Positions 29,890 through 39,321 of a stretch of DNA of 60,424 nucleotides are shown piece after piece. The DNA is from SIG589 sp964566175. GTDB lineage: Bacteria; Bacillota; Clostridia; Oscillospirales; Acutalibacteraceae. The number at the start of each line of letters is the position of its first letter. Position 1 is the stretch's first letter. The translations under genes and the position numbers were made by a program. The notes beneath the pieces are model-generated. The model made no database searches, was not told the origin of the DNA, and saw nothing but the letters and a program-made list of their open reading frames with translations. The stretch covers positions 1 to 60,424 of the forward strand of contig CAZMHU010000008.1 of the NCBI GenBank assembly GCA_964566175.1, in the 5' to 3' direction.

Positions 29890-31200
29890 TTACTCAGCAC
29901 TTAAAGCGTCGTCTATAATAGCCTGAAGTGAGGGTGAGTAACTTGCAACAGAAGAACTAACGGAGAGTCCCTTTGTTATAATATCATTATAAAGTTTGCT
30001 CGAAACGGTATCCATAAAGTTCGGATAGCCCTGTGACGGCATACAAACAGCATAAGGAATCATATCCTCGATAACCTGTTTCTGCTCATCAGTGTAGCCG
30101 CCTTCCCAATATTCGTCGGAGAACTGTGACTGCTCATACCAATCGGCATATGCGGGTGCCCAATACTCTTTAAGGAATACTGCTGTTGCTTCGGCGTTTA
30201 CGGTGTTAGAGAGTATGGAAAGACCGTCAACCCAATACATATAACGTGTGTCACTTGTATTGTCGGATGAAAGCGGGAACGGAACAAAATCTATCTCATC
30301 CTCAAGTCCCTGAGCTGCGTATTCTCTCACGTAATATGTACGCTCAGCGCACATAGCAAGTTTACCCTCGATAAAAGCGTTACCCGGGTCACTTGTCTGT
30401 ATGCTCTTATCGTTAAAGCCCATTTCCTGCAAGAAATTCATAGTATTGGTAAACTTGGTATCGGTGAATGTGAGTTTGTTATCACTGCCGATGTAGTCGG
30501 CAAGACCCGCAGAACAGATAAACGGATGCAAATACCAACTTCCGAAACCGTACTGATCGGTTTTACCGTCATTATTAAGATCCTGTGTCATTGTTTTTGC
30601 AACGGCTCTAAAAGTATCCCAGTTCCAGTTGCCCTCTTTGTAATAATCCATAGGTGTTTTTTCACCGTTGTTTTTAAAGAGAGTATTGTTATAGAGAATT
30701 ACGAAAGGAACGGAACGGCACTTCTGAGCGAAGCCGTATGTCTTGCCGTTAAAAGAATATGCCTGTGTGCTGAGGTGCTTGGAGATATAGTCCGTATCCT
30801 CAAGATATTCGTCTACCGGCAAAAAAAGTCCCTTCAGCGGCAATGTCGGGCAGTCCTGTATTGTAGAGCAATAGCCGTCAAGTTGTGAAGCCGTTGCCGT
30901 CTTTACGGTGAGATTACTGTATCTTTGGTTCCAGTCGGGACTCATAATATATGTAATCTTTCCGCCGGTTGCCTTTTCCCAGTTTTCGCCCGCTACTTTT
31001 GCAACTTCTTTTATTGTTTCCTCGCCGTCTGCGGCACAGTACATAACAAGGTCTACACCTTTATATGCCGATGTATCGGTTTTCGCGGCTGCACTGCCGC
31101 CCTTATCGGAATCACCGTCACCTGAACAGCCTGCGAGTGCGGACAGCATCACAGTTGCCGCCAACGCCATACAAAAACCTTTTATGAAATGCTTTTTCAT
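29890..31200 (-). CDS. Extracellular sugar-binding lipoprotein of an ABC importer
   Basis: A family 1-type solute-binding protein that captures oligosaccharide and hands it to the permeases. The 436-residue precursor has a signal ending in the lipobox LAGC (Cys25) and a Gly/Ser/Asp linker. A typical family motif near the middle is PGNAFIEGKLAMCAERTYYV, resembling the segment F..GK.AM. Length is normal. It lies 128 bp after the second permease pair, and a strong hairpin stands in that gap. Binding-protein genes are usually expressed more than their permeases, and the hairpin may help with that. Confidence 0.9.
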   Translation of the reverse strand: MKKHFIKGFCMALAATVMLSALAGCSGDGDSDKGGSAAAKTDTSAYKGVDLVMYCAADGEETIKEVAKVAGENWEKATGGKITYIMSPDWNQRYSNLTVKTATASQLDGYCSTIQDCPTLPLKGLFLPVDEYLEDTDYISKHLSTQAYSFNGKTYGFAQKCRSVPFVILYNNTLFKNNGEKTPMDYYKEGNWNWDTFRAVAKTMTQDLNNDGKTDQYGFGSWYLHPFICSAGLADYIGSDNKLTFTDTKFTNTMNFLQEMGFNDKSIQTSDPGNAFIEGKLAMCAERTYYVREYAAQGLEDEIDFVPFPLSSDNTSDTRYMYWVDGLSILSNTVNAEATAVFLKEYWAPAYADWYEQSQFSDEYWEGGYTDEQKQVIEDMIPYAVCMPSQGYPNFMDTVSSKLYNDIITKGLSVSSSVASYSPSLQAIIDDALSAE

Positions 31201-31237
31201 TATAAAAAACTCCGTTCTGCCGTAATAATTTTTTTCG

Positions 31238-31271
31238 GTTTCAAATAAGCCACGGCTATCAAATTTGAAAC
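31238..31271 (-). promoter_or_regulatory. Intercistronic hairpin ahead of the sugar-binding lipoprotein gene
   Basis: GTTTCAAAT and ATTTGAAAC form a perfect 9-bp stem that encloses an inner AGCC/GGCT stem. It lies in the 128-bp leader between permease and binding-protein genes. An A-rich rather than U-rich tract follows on the transcript, so it is more likely an mRNA stabiliser or processing site than a terminator. Confidence 0.5.
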
Positions 31272-31328
31272 AAAAATGTTTTTCCGTTCACCCCCTATTT
31301 AATTGTATAACGTATATAAAATTTTTCA

Positions 31329-32300
31329 TTATTCAACCATTCCTGTTCTTTCAACGCTTTCGACAAAACTCTTCTGTCCTATAAAGAAGATTATGAGGAG
31401 CGGAAGTATGACCATCAGGCAACCTGCCTGCACGCAAACCGAGTTTGCCACGGGGTCGGATGCAGTGCTGAACATCGTTTGTGCCGTTGTGGGCAGAGAT
31501 TTCAGTGCTACGGCAAGCGTAGAACCACTGCCCATAAGCATACCGGCATAGTAATAATCTCCCCAATGCCATACAAGCGAGAACAAAAAAACCGTCACAA
31601 AAGCATTAAGAGCGTTCGGCACGATAATACGAAGATAGCACTTCAGTGCGGAACAGCCGTCAATTTCCGCTGCCTCTTCGATAGAGCGTGGGAAACCGCG
31701 GAAAGTCTGCATAAAGACTAGAATGAAAAGTCCCGAACGCAGTCCGCTCGCAAAGAATGACGGCAGGAAATATACCCAACCGGTGTCGGTGAGGTTAACG
31801 CTCATCTGCACTCCGCTTATGAGTTCAACAAGACTGCCGATACCGAAAAAGTCGAAAAATCGGTACTGCTCATAAAGCGGAACGATTATTGTTTGGTTCG
31901 GAACAATTACTGTTAGAATAACACAAAGCAAAACCAGGCTCTTTCCCTTAAACTTAAAACGCGCCAAGCCGTAGCCGGTAAAGGCACACATAACCGCCTG
32001 TATGAGCGACGCTCCCACAGAATAAAATGCGGTTTTGAAAAGCGTGTTCCAATAATCAAGTAACTTTGCGGCATTCTTGAAAGAATCAAGCGAGTAGTGC
32101 AAGGGCAACCAAACGACCATAGGATTATAGTAATCTTCCGACCCTCTAAGTGCCGTACTTATCATAAAGATTATCGGATAAAGAATGATATAACCTATTC
32201 CGATTATCAAAAAGGCTCTGAAGAGTACCCAAGCAGTGTTGACAATTCGGTTTTTCGCCTTAATGCGGTTATATTTATTAACGTTTTTTACTGCTTCCAT
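31329..32300 (-). CDS. Sugar ABC transporter permease, MalG type (importer 1)
   Basis: Inner-membrane permease subunit with about six membrane helices. The cytoplasmic EAA loop that contacts the ATPase reads EEAAEIDGCSALKCYLRIIVP. At 323 residues it is slightly long because of a basic N-terminal extension. The second ATG (MEAVKNVNK) is taken as the start because AGGA is six bases ahead of it. It lies 9 bp after its MalF-type partner and precedes the binding lipoprotein. Confidence 0.9.
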   Translation of the reverse strand: MEAVKNVNKYNRIKAKNRIVNTAWVLFRAFLIIGIGYIILYPIIFMISTALRGSEDYYNPMVVWLPLHYSLDSFKNAAKLLDYWNTLFKTAFYSVGASLIQAVMCAFTGYGLARFKFKGKSLVLLCVILTVIVPNQTIIVPLYEQYRFFDFFGIGSLVELISGVQMSVNLTDTGWVYFLPSFFASGLRSGLFILVFMQTFRGFPRSIEEAAEIDGCSALKCYLRIIVPNALNAFVTVFLFSLVWHWGDYYYAGMLMGSGSTLAVALKSLPTTAQTMFSTASDPVANSVCVQAGCLMVILPLLIIFFIGQKSFVESVERTGMVE

Positions 32301-32309
32301 CTTCATTCC

Positions 32310-33200
32310 TCACATTTCCGAATAACTTATTCTCTTATTCGCTACCAAGAAAACCGCCATAACTATTATCATAACCAATACAAAATAAATCATTGAAAGC
32401 GAGGATGCCTCGGCATACTGCATATTGGTAAAGAGCGAAGTTATCTTCATCATAACGTTATTTGTACTCGATGTGAAACTGTCGATAATGGTATAAATAA
32501 TGTTTATCAACAAAAAAGGTCCTACCATCGGGAAAGTTACAAACCAAAACGATTCCCAAGCAGTTGCACCCTCCACCTTCGCCGCCTCATAAGACGAAGA
32601 GGGTATGCTTTGCAGAGCGGAAAGGAAGAGTATAATCTGCATTCCCGAACTCCAAACCATATCGAAAATATTGTTGACAATACTCTCGAAGAATGTCACT
32701 ACCTTTTGCGGTAATCCCGCCTCACTTAAAAATTTAAGCGCATCGGTCGCTTGAAAGATTGCTCCGGTTGATTCAACATCCATATTCTGCTGTAAAACAT
32801 TTTGCTTGAGCAGAAGGATTATAACGCCGGAAGAAATTATTATCGGCAGAGCAAAAATCGCTCTCACAATTCCGCGACACTTAAACTTTTGGTTCAGAAT
32901 AATCGCAATAAACAAGCTGAATATTACGACAACAACAACCGTCGCAACCATACTGCCGATAGACGTAATTATCATACGCATATTATCGGCGTCTGTAAAC
33001 AGGTTATTTTTGTAATTTTTCAAGCCTACCCACTTCAAATCAAATCCGTTGCTCGTTATTTTGATTGATGAAAACGAATAGAATACCGCTTTCAAAAACG
33101 GAATAAAGAAGAAATAGACAAAACCTATTATCCAAGGCAGTACAAAGCAAAAACCCGTTACCGCTTTGCGATGTTGATTAGTCAGTCCGGATTTTTTCAA
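32310..33200 (-). CDS. Sugar ABC transporter permease, MalF type (importer 1)
   Basis: Partner permease with about six membrane helices and the EAA motif YEAAKVEGATAWESFWFVTFP. The best start is TTG in the overlap TTGA with the stop codon of the DUF5696 gene, seven bases after GGAGGTGG (MKKSGLTNQHRK after initiation); the longer frame begins inside that ribosome binding site. The overlap implies translational coupling to the DUF5696 protein. No ATPase is encoded in the locus; Firmicutes commonly share one MsmX-type ATPase among many sugar importers. Confidence 0.9.
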   Translation of the reverse strand: MKKSGLTNQHRKAVTGFCFVLPWIIGFVYFFFIPFLKAVFYSFSSIKITSNGFDLKWVGLKNYKNNLFTDADNMRMIITSIGSMVATVVVVVIFSLFIAIILNQKFKCRGIVRAIFALPIIISSGVIILLLKQNVLQQNMDVESTGAIFQATDALKFLSEAGLPQKVVTFFESIVNNIFDMVWSSGMQIILFLSALQSIPSSSYEAAKVEGATAWESFWFVTFPMVGPFLLINIIYTIIDSFTSSTNNVMMKITSLFTNMQYAEASSLSMIYFVLVMIIVMAVFLVANKRISYSEM

Positions 33201-35407
33201 TTTTGCCCACCTCCGCAAACATAATAGTCACTTGCTTCTACAACGCCGTCTTCGGTCTCGAAAGGCGTATCACCGTAGTTTACGTAAATCACAGTACCGT
33301 TGGAATATTCCGTTCTGAATACATTTTCAGATATTTCGGAGTGATTTATAATTTCGCTGTCCGAAACATCTTTGAGGACTGAATATACTTCATTGCCCGT
33401 TGCAACTGCGGTATCAATCCAATCCTTCGCATAAACGCAATTCAGTTCGTCATAGCCGTCGTCGATAACCTGCGAATATTCGGTTGCCGAAAGCGAATAA
33501 AGCAAACTGCTGCCGGTTTCCACCGCCTTCAATACTGCCTCGCGGTTATCGGGAATCGAATTGAGCGACCGTGTGGAATATGACACGATACCGTGCAAAA
33601 TCATTTGATAAAACGGAACTGTTCTGTCCTCAATATCATAATTACTGCTATCGTCCGGAGCGGCAATTATACAATCGGCATATCGTGCGGCATATATATA
33701 CGGTGATTCAAGCATTAACTTTACATCACTACCGCAAAGTTTTTCAAAAGCCTTTTCGTATATTTCCTGTGTTTGAGCGCCGAACGAAGTATCACTGCCG
33801 TAATCCGACATCATCGTGTTTGAAAGTGTCGAAACTGACAAACAACGTGATTTTGTCTTTAAAAACGATTTTAAAAATTTCTCAACCGCCTTCAAGGTTT
33901 TCTGCGGCTTAAGCGCATATTTCAGTGTGTCTGAATTAAGTTTTGTGCCGGTGCTGATATCGTAATCGTAAAACAGTGCATTCTTTTGGCGAACATCCTG
34001 AACAACATTGCTCGGCTTGAAAATCGAATTTGATGACTTGCGAAGATATATAAAATCCTCGTCCGGATAGAAACCGATACCGTTCTCCTCCAAATATTCC
34101 GCCAATGTATTAAACCCTTTTTTACCGCCTATCTTGCCCGAAACACCAAACTTCGTCGGAACATTCTTATTGTAAAGCCCGACACTGCTTATACCCTTAT
34201 AGCGAATGTTTATATTCTTTATTCCGGACTCTTTCATTTCGTTGACAATTTCTCTGACCTCGTCAAAATCCGTCAGGCTTTTGTTGACTTTGGTCGGAAA
34301 GCCGAGGAATGTATCCGAAACGAGGGCGCTACCGTATATATCCAGATAAAGCGGAACATAATCATCATTTACCTCGGCAGACATTCCGCCGTTCTTTTTC
34401 AGATATTCACGGTATGTATTTGCCATACCACTGTATCCTTTATCACTGTCGGATATAGGACAGTAAAGCACCGAAAAGTTCTCGCTGTCCACACGTTTTT
34501 TCGAAACAAATGTTACATCCAAAGGATACCACGTTTTTGAAAGCATCTGAACAACGGAAGTTTTTCTGAATGTAAACTCAGGGTAAATATAGTTAAACGG
34601 AACATTTGCATTGCTGACAAACGCATAAAGTTTGCAAACCGTGCTTCCGCCCTCAATAACCGCAAGTTGCGACTGTGTAGTTTTATTAATTCCGAAAACG
34701 GGCATATATACCTTTTCACTAACGGTTATATGTGTTGTTTCGTTCATCAATTCATCGGCGTTATAAACGGTCTGCTGATAACCGTTAACCGCCTTGCCGT
34801 TATTAAAATCAATCAATGCACCGCTACCATCCGGAACAAGAAAATATCCTGTTTCGGCATTTCCTGCAGCGCCCCAATAAGGCAGAAGTGCTATTTTGCT
34901 TATCTGATTATCGCCGGTTTCTTCGATTTTGCTGTTAAGAATTTCGGCTTTCATTCCGTCGCCCGTTAAACTGTACTTAACCGGAATTTTAAACTTTTCA
35001 TCCTTAAAATCGTAACATACCGAAACCGAGCCGTCAGCGATGCTTACTTCAACACTGCCGCCTTTTGTCGCAGAGGCATAACTTGTTGCCTGTTTTTCGT
35101 TTGAACCGCCCGCTATGTATGTAACGATAAGTTGCGAGTTCGACTGCATTTTAGCAATGCCGCTGACCTGTGAAACAAGAGCGGTATCGGTGGGATTACT
35201 ATACCACCATTCACTCGTTTCCTTTACGTAAAGTTTAACGCGCCCCTCTACGTCAACATAAAGTATATATTTATCGTTCTCTATGCTTGTAGTCTCAACC
35301 GTCTGCACAACCTCACTCGGTGCGGCATAAATTGCAGGAGAATGACAAAGTCCGATTATACACGCCACCAAAAGCAGACAAAATATTTTCTTGATTTTCA
35401 ATGTCAT
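33197..35407 (-). CDS. DUF5696-domain exported protein
   Basis: A 736-residue exported protein with a clear signal peptide (KIFCLLLVACIIGLCHSPAIYA) and no later membrane helix. The segment TGYFLVPDGSGALIDFNNGK near residue 190 is the hallmark I associate with DUF5696. The C-terminal half (about 330-690) looks like a beta/alpha barrel, for example NINIRYKGISSVG and LMLESPYIYAARYADCII, as in glycosidase-like folds, but no catalytic pair could be named. It overlaps its upstream neighbour by ATGA and its downstream permease by TTGA. Position between two permease pairs suggests a surface role in handling or sensing the transported glycan. Confidence 0.75.
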   Translation of the reverse strand: MTLKIKKIFCLLLVACIIGLCHSPAIYAAPSEVVQTVETTSIENDKYILYVDVEGRVKLYVKETSEWWYSNPTDTALVSQVSGIAKMQSNSQLIVTYIAGGSNEKQATSYASATKGGSVEVSIADGSVSVCYDFKDEKFKIPVKYSLTGDGMKAEILNSKIEETGDNQISKIALLPYWGAAGNAETGYFLVPDGSGALIDFNNGKAVNGYQQTVYNADELMNETTHITVSEKVYMPVFGINKTTQSQLAVIEGGSTVCKLYAFVSNANVPFNYIYPEFTFRKTSVVQMLSKTWYPLDVTFVSKKRVDSENFSVLYCPISDSDKGYSGMANTYREYLKKNGGMSAEVNDDYVPLYLDIYGSALVSDTFLGFPTKVNKSLTDFDEVREIVNEMKESGIKNINIRYKGISSVGLYNKNVPTKFGVSGKIGGKKGFNTLAEYLEENGIGFYPDEDFIYLRKSSNSIFKPSNVVQDVRQKNALFYDYDISTGTKLNSDTLKYALKPQKTLKAVEKFLKSFLKTKSRCLSVSTLSNTMMSDYGSDTSFGAQTQEIYEKAFEKLCGSDVKLMLESPYIYAARYADCIIAAPDDSSNYDIEDRTVPFYQMILHGIVSYSTRSLNSIPDNREAVLKAVETGSSLLYSLSATEYSQVIDDGYDELNCVYAKDWIDTAVATGNEVYSVLKDVSDSEIINHSEISENVFRTEYSNGTVIYVNYGDTPFETEDGVVEASDYYVCGGGQN

Positions 35408-37500
35408 TCCCCTTTCATAACAGAGTGCATTCTGAGTTCGTCGATTATCGAAGTGACGAACGATGAAATTTTGTTAAACAAACTGATTACAAGTACCAGC
35501 AAGAATACAACGACAGCCATTCCGAAAACCGTCGCCAAAAGCGAAATTATAACCTGCTTTAACTCATATTCGTGAATAACGCTCATACCCTTCATAAGCA
35601 GTGCCAATGCCCAAATTATGCACGCAACATTCATAATGCTCATAAACGCCGCCTCATCGGAGGAAAAAACATAACTCAGTCCCACAAAGGCATAGTTTGA
35701 AAGAACTATCGGAATAAGTGCATACGAAGAATATATCCAAATATTTTTGACCGTTCCTTTACCGTCGAAAAGAGTGCACAACGCCCAGTTTATAACCACA
35801 AAGGCAGCAAACAGTCCGACCGTTGACAAAAACTGAACAAGAATGCTGAACTCCATCAACGATTCAAGATTTGTATTATAAAGAAACGCGGTTTTTTGAC
35901 GTTTTAAAATGCTTGATACAAACCAAAGTCCCAAAATTATAAAAGACGCAATATATGATGTCTGTCCAGACCATTTCAAGTCGTCAAATCCCTTTGCGGG
36001 ATGGAAACACACATAAAACGGATATTGCCATTTTTTATAACGCTTTATGGTAAAGTCGACTTTCTTGTTCTTTTTCTTGATATAACTTGCGGTATATGCC
36101 GTTATCAGCAATACAACAACGGCAATGAGTATCCAAATAAAGTTTTTTTCCAAAATCGTCTTGCGATACTGTGCAAACGCTTCGGAATAGCCCTCTTTAT
36201 ACATACCGAGTTTAAAATACTTCATAGACTCGGTATAATTCTTCTCACCGAGCAACGCTTCACCTATTCCGATATAGGCAATTTGGAGATTTCCGTTCTT
36301 TTTAATAACTTTATTCCAATAATCAAGTGCCTCGGAGTATTTTCCGTCGTTATAAAGTGTTACTGCATTTCTGACGTCCCTGCCGTATTCGGTATAACGC
36401 AAAACCGTTATACTGCCCTTGGCGGAATCCAGAACATAAATTCCGTTCTCGTCCGACTCGACGGCGGACGGTGTGGAAAACGTTCCCTTTTGCGAACCTA
36501 AATTTCCCGTAACGAAAAGTATCTCGCCATCGGTTGCCGAATATTGAAATATATGACCGTATTGCGTATCTACCGCCGTTATAAAATCTTGCTCATCAAC
36601 CGAAACATCAGCAATACGTGTTACAATCTCGGTAGAGCCTTCATAAAGTTCAGCCGTGTCACCGTAGTTTTTGCCGGTCTCCCAAATGTTTTCGCCCTTG
36701 GGGTTCAATTTCTTAATCTGGTCAACTTTATCGGTTGTATTGTTGGTACAGGTATATATAAAACCTTTACTGTCGATATCAAAACTGCAATATTCCTGCG
36801 GTATATTTTGAACAATTCGCGAAAGTTGAGTCTTGTTCATAATATTACGCCACATATTTTCAACAAGCAGCGACAGCGTAACCGTTACGCGGTTGCCGCC
36901 GAAGAAAGAGTTAAAACTTCCGTCAGGATTATAAAGAAGCGCGCCCTCATAGTTACCTTGATTTATAACGTAATAGTATCCGTTTGAATCCGTAAGTACG
37001 CGTTGTGGCTTAAATTCAAGGCTCGGATTATAAAGTTCACTTTCGGGTTTTTCCAAAACGAGCACTATCTCGCCTGCTGAATTAACTATCAAAACACGGC
37101 TGTTACCGGTATCGGCTATGCAAAGTTTGTCACCTGTGAGAAAAATACCTTTTGGTGCTGAAAGGAGCGTTTCGACACCACTTAAAAGAAATGATTTGAT
37201 TTCTCTATTAAAATTAAAATCCGTATCCGTTATGATTATTCTGTTGTTGTCGGTATCCAAAATATACATCTCGCCGCCGAAAAGGCACATATCTTTTGGC
37301 GATGCAAGACTTCCGCAAAGCAAATCGTTTCCGTACACCGTTCGCTCAACATAGACGGCATCGGGTGATTTTTTGACCTCTTCGTCACTGTATGAATATG
37401 TGTTTGTGGATTTTGCGGAAACGGTAATAATACTCGCCGCAAGCAAAGCGGCAACGAATGTGCAAATTACAGTTTTAAATTTTCTGTTCATATTACTCAC
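35404..37500 (-). CDS. NHL beta-propeller, TPR and YIP1 membrane protein
   Basis: A 698-residue multidomain membrane protein. After an N-terminal signal or anchor (TVICTFVAALLAASIITVSA) come NHL-like propeller blades to about residue 370 (SPKDMCLFGGEMYILDTDNN, KGIFLTGDKLCIADTGNSRV). A TPR-like pair follows (ALDYWNKVIKKNGNLQIAYI and ESMKYFKLGMYKEGYSEAFA), then a membrane helix near 455 and a YIP1-type domain with several helices to the end. Function is unknown; an external propeller tied to membrane helices suggests a scaffold or sensor beside the importers. The start is GTG or the ATG three codons later. It is 2 bp after a permease gene and overlaps DUF5696. Confidence 0.75.
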   Translation of the reverse strand: MSNMNRKFKTVICTFVAALLAASIITVSAKSTNTYSYSDEEVKKSPDAVYVERTVYGNDLLCGSLASPKDMCLFGGEMYILDTDNNRIIITDTDFNFNREIKSFLLSGVETLLSAPKGIFLTGDKLCIADTGNSRVLIVNSAGEIVLVLEKPESELYNPSLEFKPQRVLTDSNGYYYVINQGNYEGALLYNPDGSFNSFFGGNRVTVTLSLLVENMWRNIMNKTQLSRIVQNIPQEYCSFDIDSKGFIYTCTNNTTDKVDQIKKLNPKGENIWETGKNYGDTAELYEGSTEIVTRIADVSVDEQDFITAVDTQYGHIFQYSATDGEILFVTGNLGSQKGTFSTPSAVESDENGIYVLDSAKGSITVLRYTEYGRDVRNAVTLYNDGKYSEALDYWNKVIKKNGNLQIAYIGIGEALLGEKNYTESMKYFKLGMYKEGYSEAFAQYRKTILEKNFIWILIAVVVLLITAYTASYIKKKNKKVDFTIKRYKKWQYPFYVCFHPAKGFDDLKWSGQTSYIASFIILGLWFVSSILKRQKTAFLYNTNLESLMEFSILVQFLSTVGLFAAFVVINWALCTLFDGKGTVKNIWIYSSYALIPIVLSNYAFVGLSYVFSSDEAAFMSIMNVACIIWALALLMKGMSVIHEYELKQVIISLLATVFGMAVVVFLLVLVISLFNKISSFVTSIIDELRMHSVMKGE

Positions 37501-37502
37501 CG

Positions 37503-38378
37503 CTATTCCTTAATTCCCGAACTTGTCATAGTTTGAACTACATTGCTTTGTGTGAAAATAAAAATAATTATCGGCGGAATCATAAGCAAAACACTGCCTG
37601 CCGTAGATGCACCCGTCCTCTCAATACTGCCCGAAAGAACCTGATTTATTGCGTCCGGCAGCATTTTAAGTTCTTCGTTATATATAAGGCTGCCTCCTGT
37701 AATCGACCATATCGACTGGAATGAAAAGATAAGCAGTGTCAACCATGCAGGTCGTACCGACGGCATAATAATGCTCCAATAAATTCTGAAATGGTTTGCT
37801 CCGTCAATCATTGCCGCCTCTATCAGTGCAAATGGCAACTGATCCATAAACTGTTTCATAAGGAACAGACCCATTGAAGACGGCAACGCGGGCAATATAT
37901 ATGCCCAATATGTATTTACTACACCGATTTCGTTCATAATTATGTACTGCGGTATGGCGAGAACCGTGCCGTTAAACAGCAGTGCCAAAACGACAATCTG
38001 AAATACCCAACTTATTCCCGTTTTAAAACGTGACATAGGGTACGCCGCCGCAGAGGTTATAACAATCTGTCCAACCGTTACGATAACCGTCACAAGAATA
38101 CTGTTAAAGAGATATCTGCTGAAAGGTACAGAAAGATTGTTTATAAGGCGCAAAAGCATTGTGTAGTTGGTAGTCACCGGACGCATAACATAAAAGCGCG
38201 GCGGGTATAAAAACAACTCATCAATTGGCTTAAAAGATTGCATTACCGCATAAACAAGCGGCAAAAGCATAAATATTCCGACACAGGAAAGCACTGCCGC
38301 AATGATAATATTACCGAACACACTTCTTGTCTGCTTTCTGACGCCGGCATGAGAATATTTTAACTTGATATTTTTCAT
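37503..38378 (-). CDS. Sugar ABC transporter permease, MalG/LplC type (importer 2)
   Basis: Permease subunit of 291 residues with about six membrane helices; the EAA loop reads EAAMIDGANHFRIYWSIIMP. GGGGTGA stands just ahead of the ATG. Its sequence differs clearly from importer 1, so the second pair is not a recent copy. It follows its partner by 12 bp and leads into the NHL-TPR-YIP1 gene. Confidence 0.9.
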   Translation of the reverse strand: MKNIKLKYSHAGVRKQTRSVFGNIIIAAVLSCVGIFMLLPLVYAVMQSFKPIDELFLYPPRFYVMRPVTTNYTMLLRLINNLSVPFSRYLFNSILVTVIVTVGQIVITSAAAYPMSRFKTGISWVFQIVVLALLFNGTVLAIPQYIIMNEIGVVNTYWAYILPALPSSMGLFLMKQFMDQLPFALIEAAMIDGANHFRIYWSIIMPSVRPAWLTLLIFSFQSIWSITGGSLIYNEELKMLPDAINQVLSGSIERTGASTAGSVLLMIPPIIIFIFTQSNVVQTMTSSGIKE

Positions 38379-38390
38379 TATTTCACCCCG

Positions 38391-39317
38391 TCAGTCCGCA
38401 ACTACCGAAAGAATTCGCGATACCAAAGATTTGAACAAAATCATAACAAGGAAAAGCAAGACAGATATTGCACAGGCATAGCCCATTTCATATCTGATTG
38501 TTCCGAAATCCATAATATGCAATACTATGGTATGTGCGCCGTAATTTTTGCTTGGGAAACCTACCAATGTCTGCGAAATCGCTCCTACGGAAAACGCCGA
38601 CGAAATCTGCATTATCGCACCGAACATCATCTGCGGTTTCATAACAGGCAACGTTATATAGGCAAGTTCCTGCCAACGGTTTTTAACACCGTCAATCGCT
38701 CCTGCCTCATAAAGACTTTTATCAACCGACTGAAAGCCTGCGATAAATGAAAGAAAACTGACGCCGAGACTCATCCAAAGTTGGACAATAATTATAACAG
38801 CAAGCATATAGTTTGTATCGCTGAGCCACTGTATAGGTTCAAGAACAAATCCCGTTTTAAGCAAAACATTGTTTATAAAACCGTAGCGGTCGCCGCTGAA
38901 TATATACTGCCATATAAAATAGACATTTCCCGTAAGTGCAGGGGCATAATAAACAAAGGTTACGACCGCCCTCACTTTTGGGTTGAGTTCGTTAATAAAC
39001 CACGCCACAACAAAGGAAAGTATATATCCGGCAGGACCGGTAATGACGGCAAAAATCATTGTGTTTTTAAAAGCAGTCCAAAAAACATCGTCACCAAAGA
39101 ACATCTGAACATAGTTGCTTATACCGATAAATTTCGGTGATTCCACCATATTGTACTGTGTAAACGACAGGACAATGGCGGCGAGTATCGGCAGTATTAC
39201 AAACATGGTAAACAGAAGAATAAACGGGAATGCAAGTATATACAGTTGATAATTTTTCTTTAAATCCGTTCCTATGCGTCGCTTTAGGGACAAGGCGTTA
39301 TTTGAATTGTTTTTCAT
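38391..39317 (-). CDS. Sugar ABC transporter permease, MalF/LplB type (importer 2)
   Basis: Permease subunit of 308 residues with about six membrane helices (first helix YILAFPFILLFTMFVILPIL) and the EAA motif YEAGAIDGVKNRWQELAYITLP. The ribosome binding site is weak (GAGTGATG), and the gene is only 4 bp after the CBM/binding-protein fusion, so translation is probably coupled. Confidence 0.9.
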   Translation of the reverse strand: MKNNSNNALSLKRRIGTDLKKNYQLYILAFPFILLFTMFVILPILAAIVLSFTQYNMVESPKFIGISNYVQMFFGDDVFWTAFKNTMIFAVITGPAGYILSFVVAWFINELNPKVRAVVTFVYYAPALTGNVYFIWQYIFSGDRYGFINNVLLKTGFVLEPIQWLSDTNYMLAVIIIVQLWMSLGVSFLSFIAGFQSVDKSLYEAGAIDGVKNRWQELAYITLPVMKPQMMFGAIMQISSAFSVGAISQTLVGFPSKNYGAHTIVLHIMDFGTIRYEMGYACAISVLLFLVMILFKSLVSRILSVVAD

Positions 39318-39321
39318 ATCA

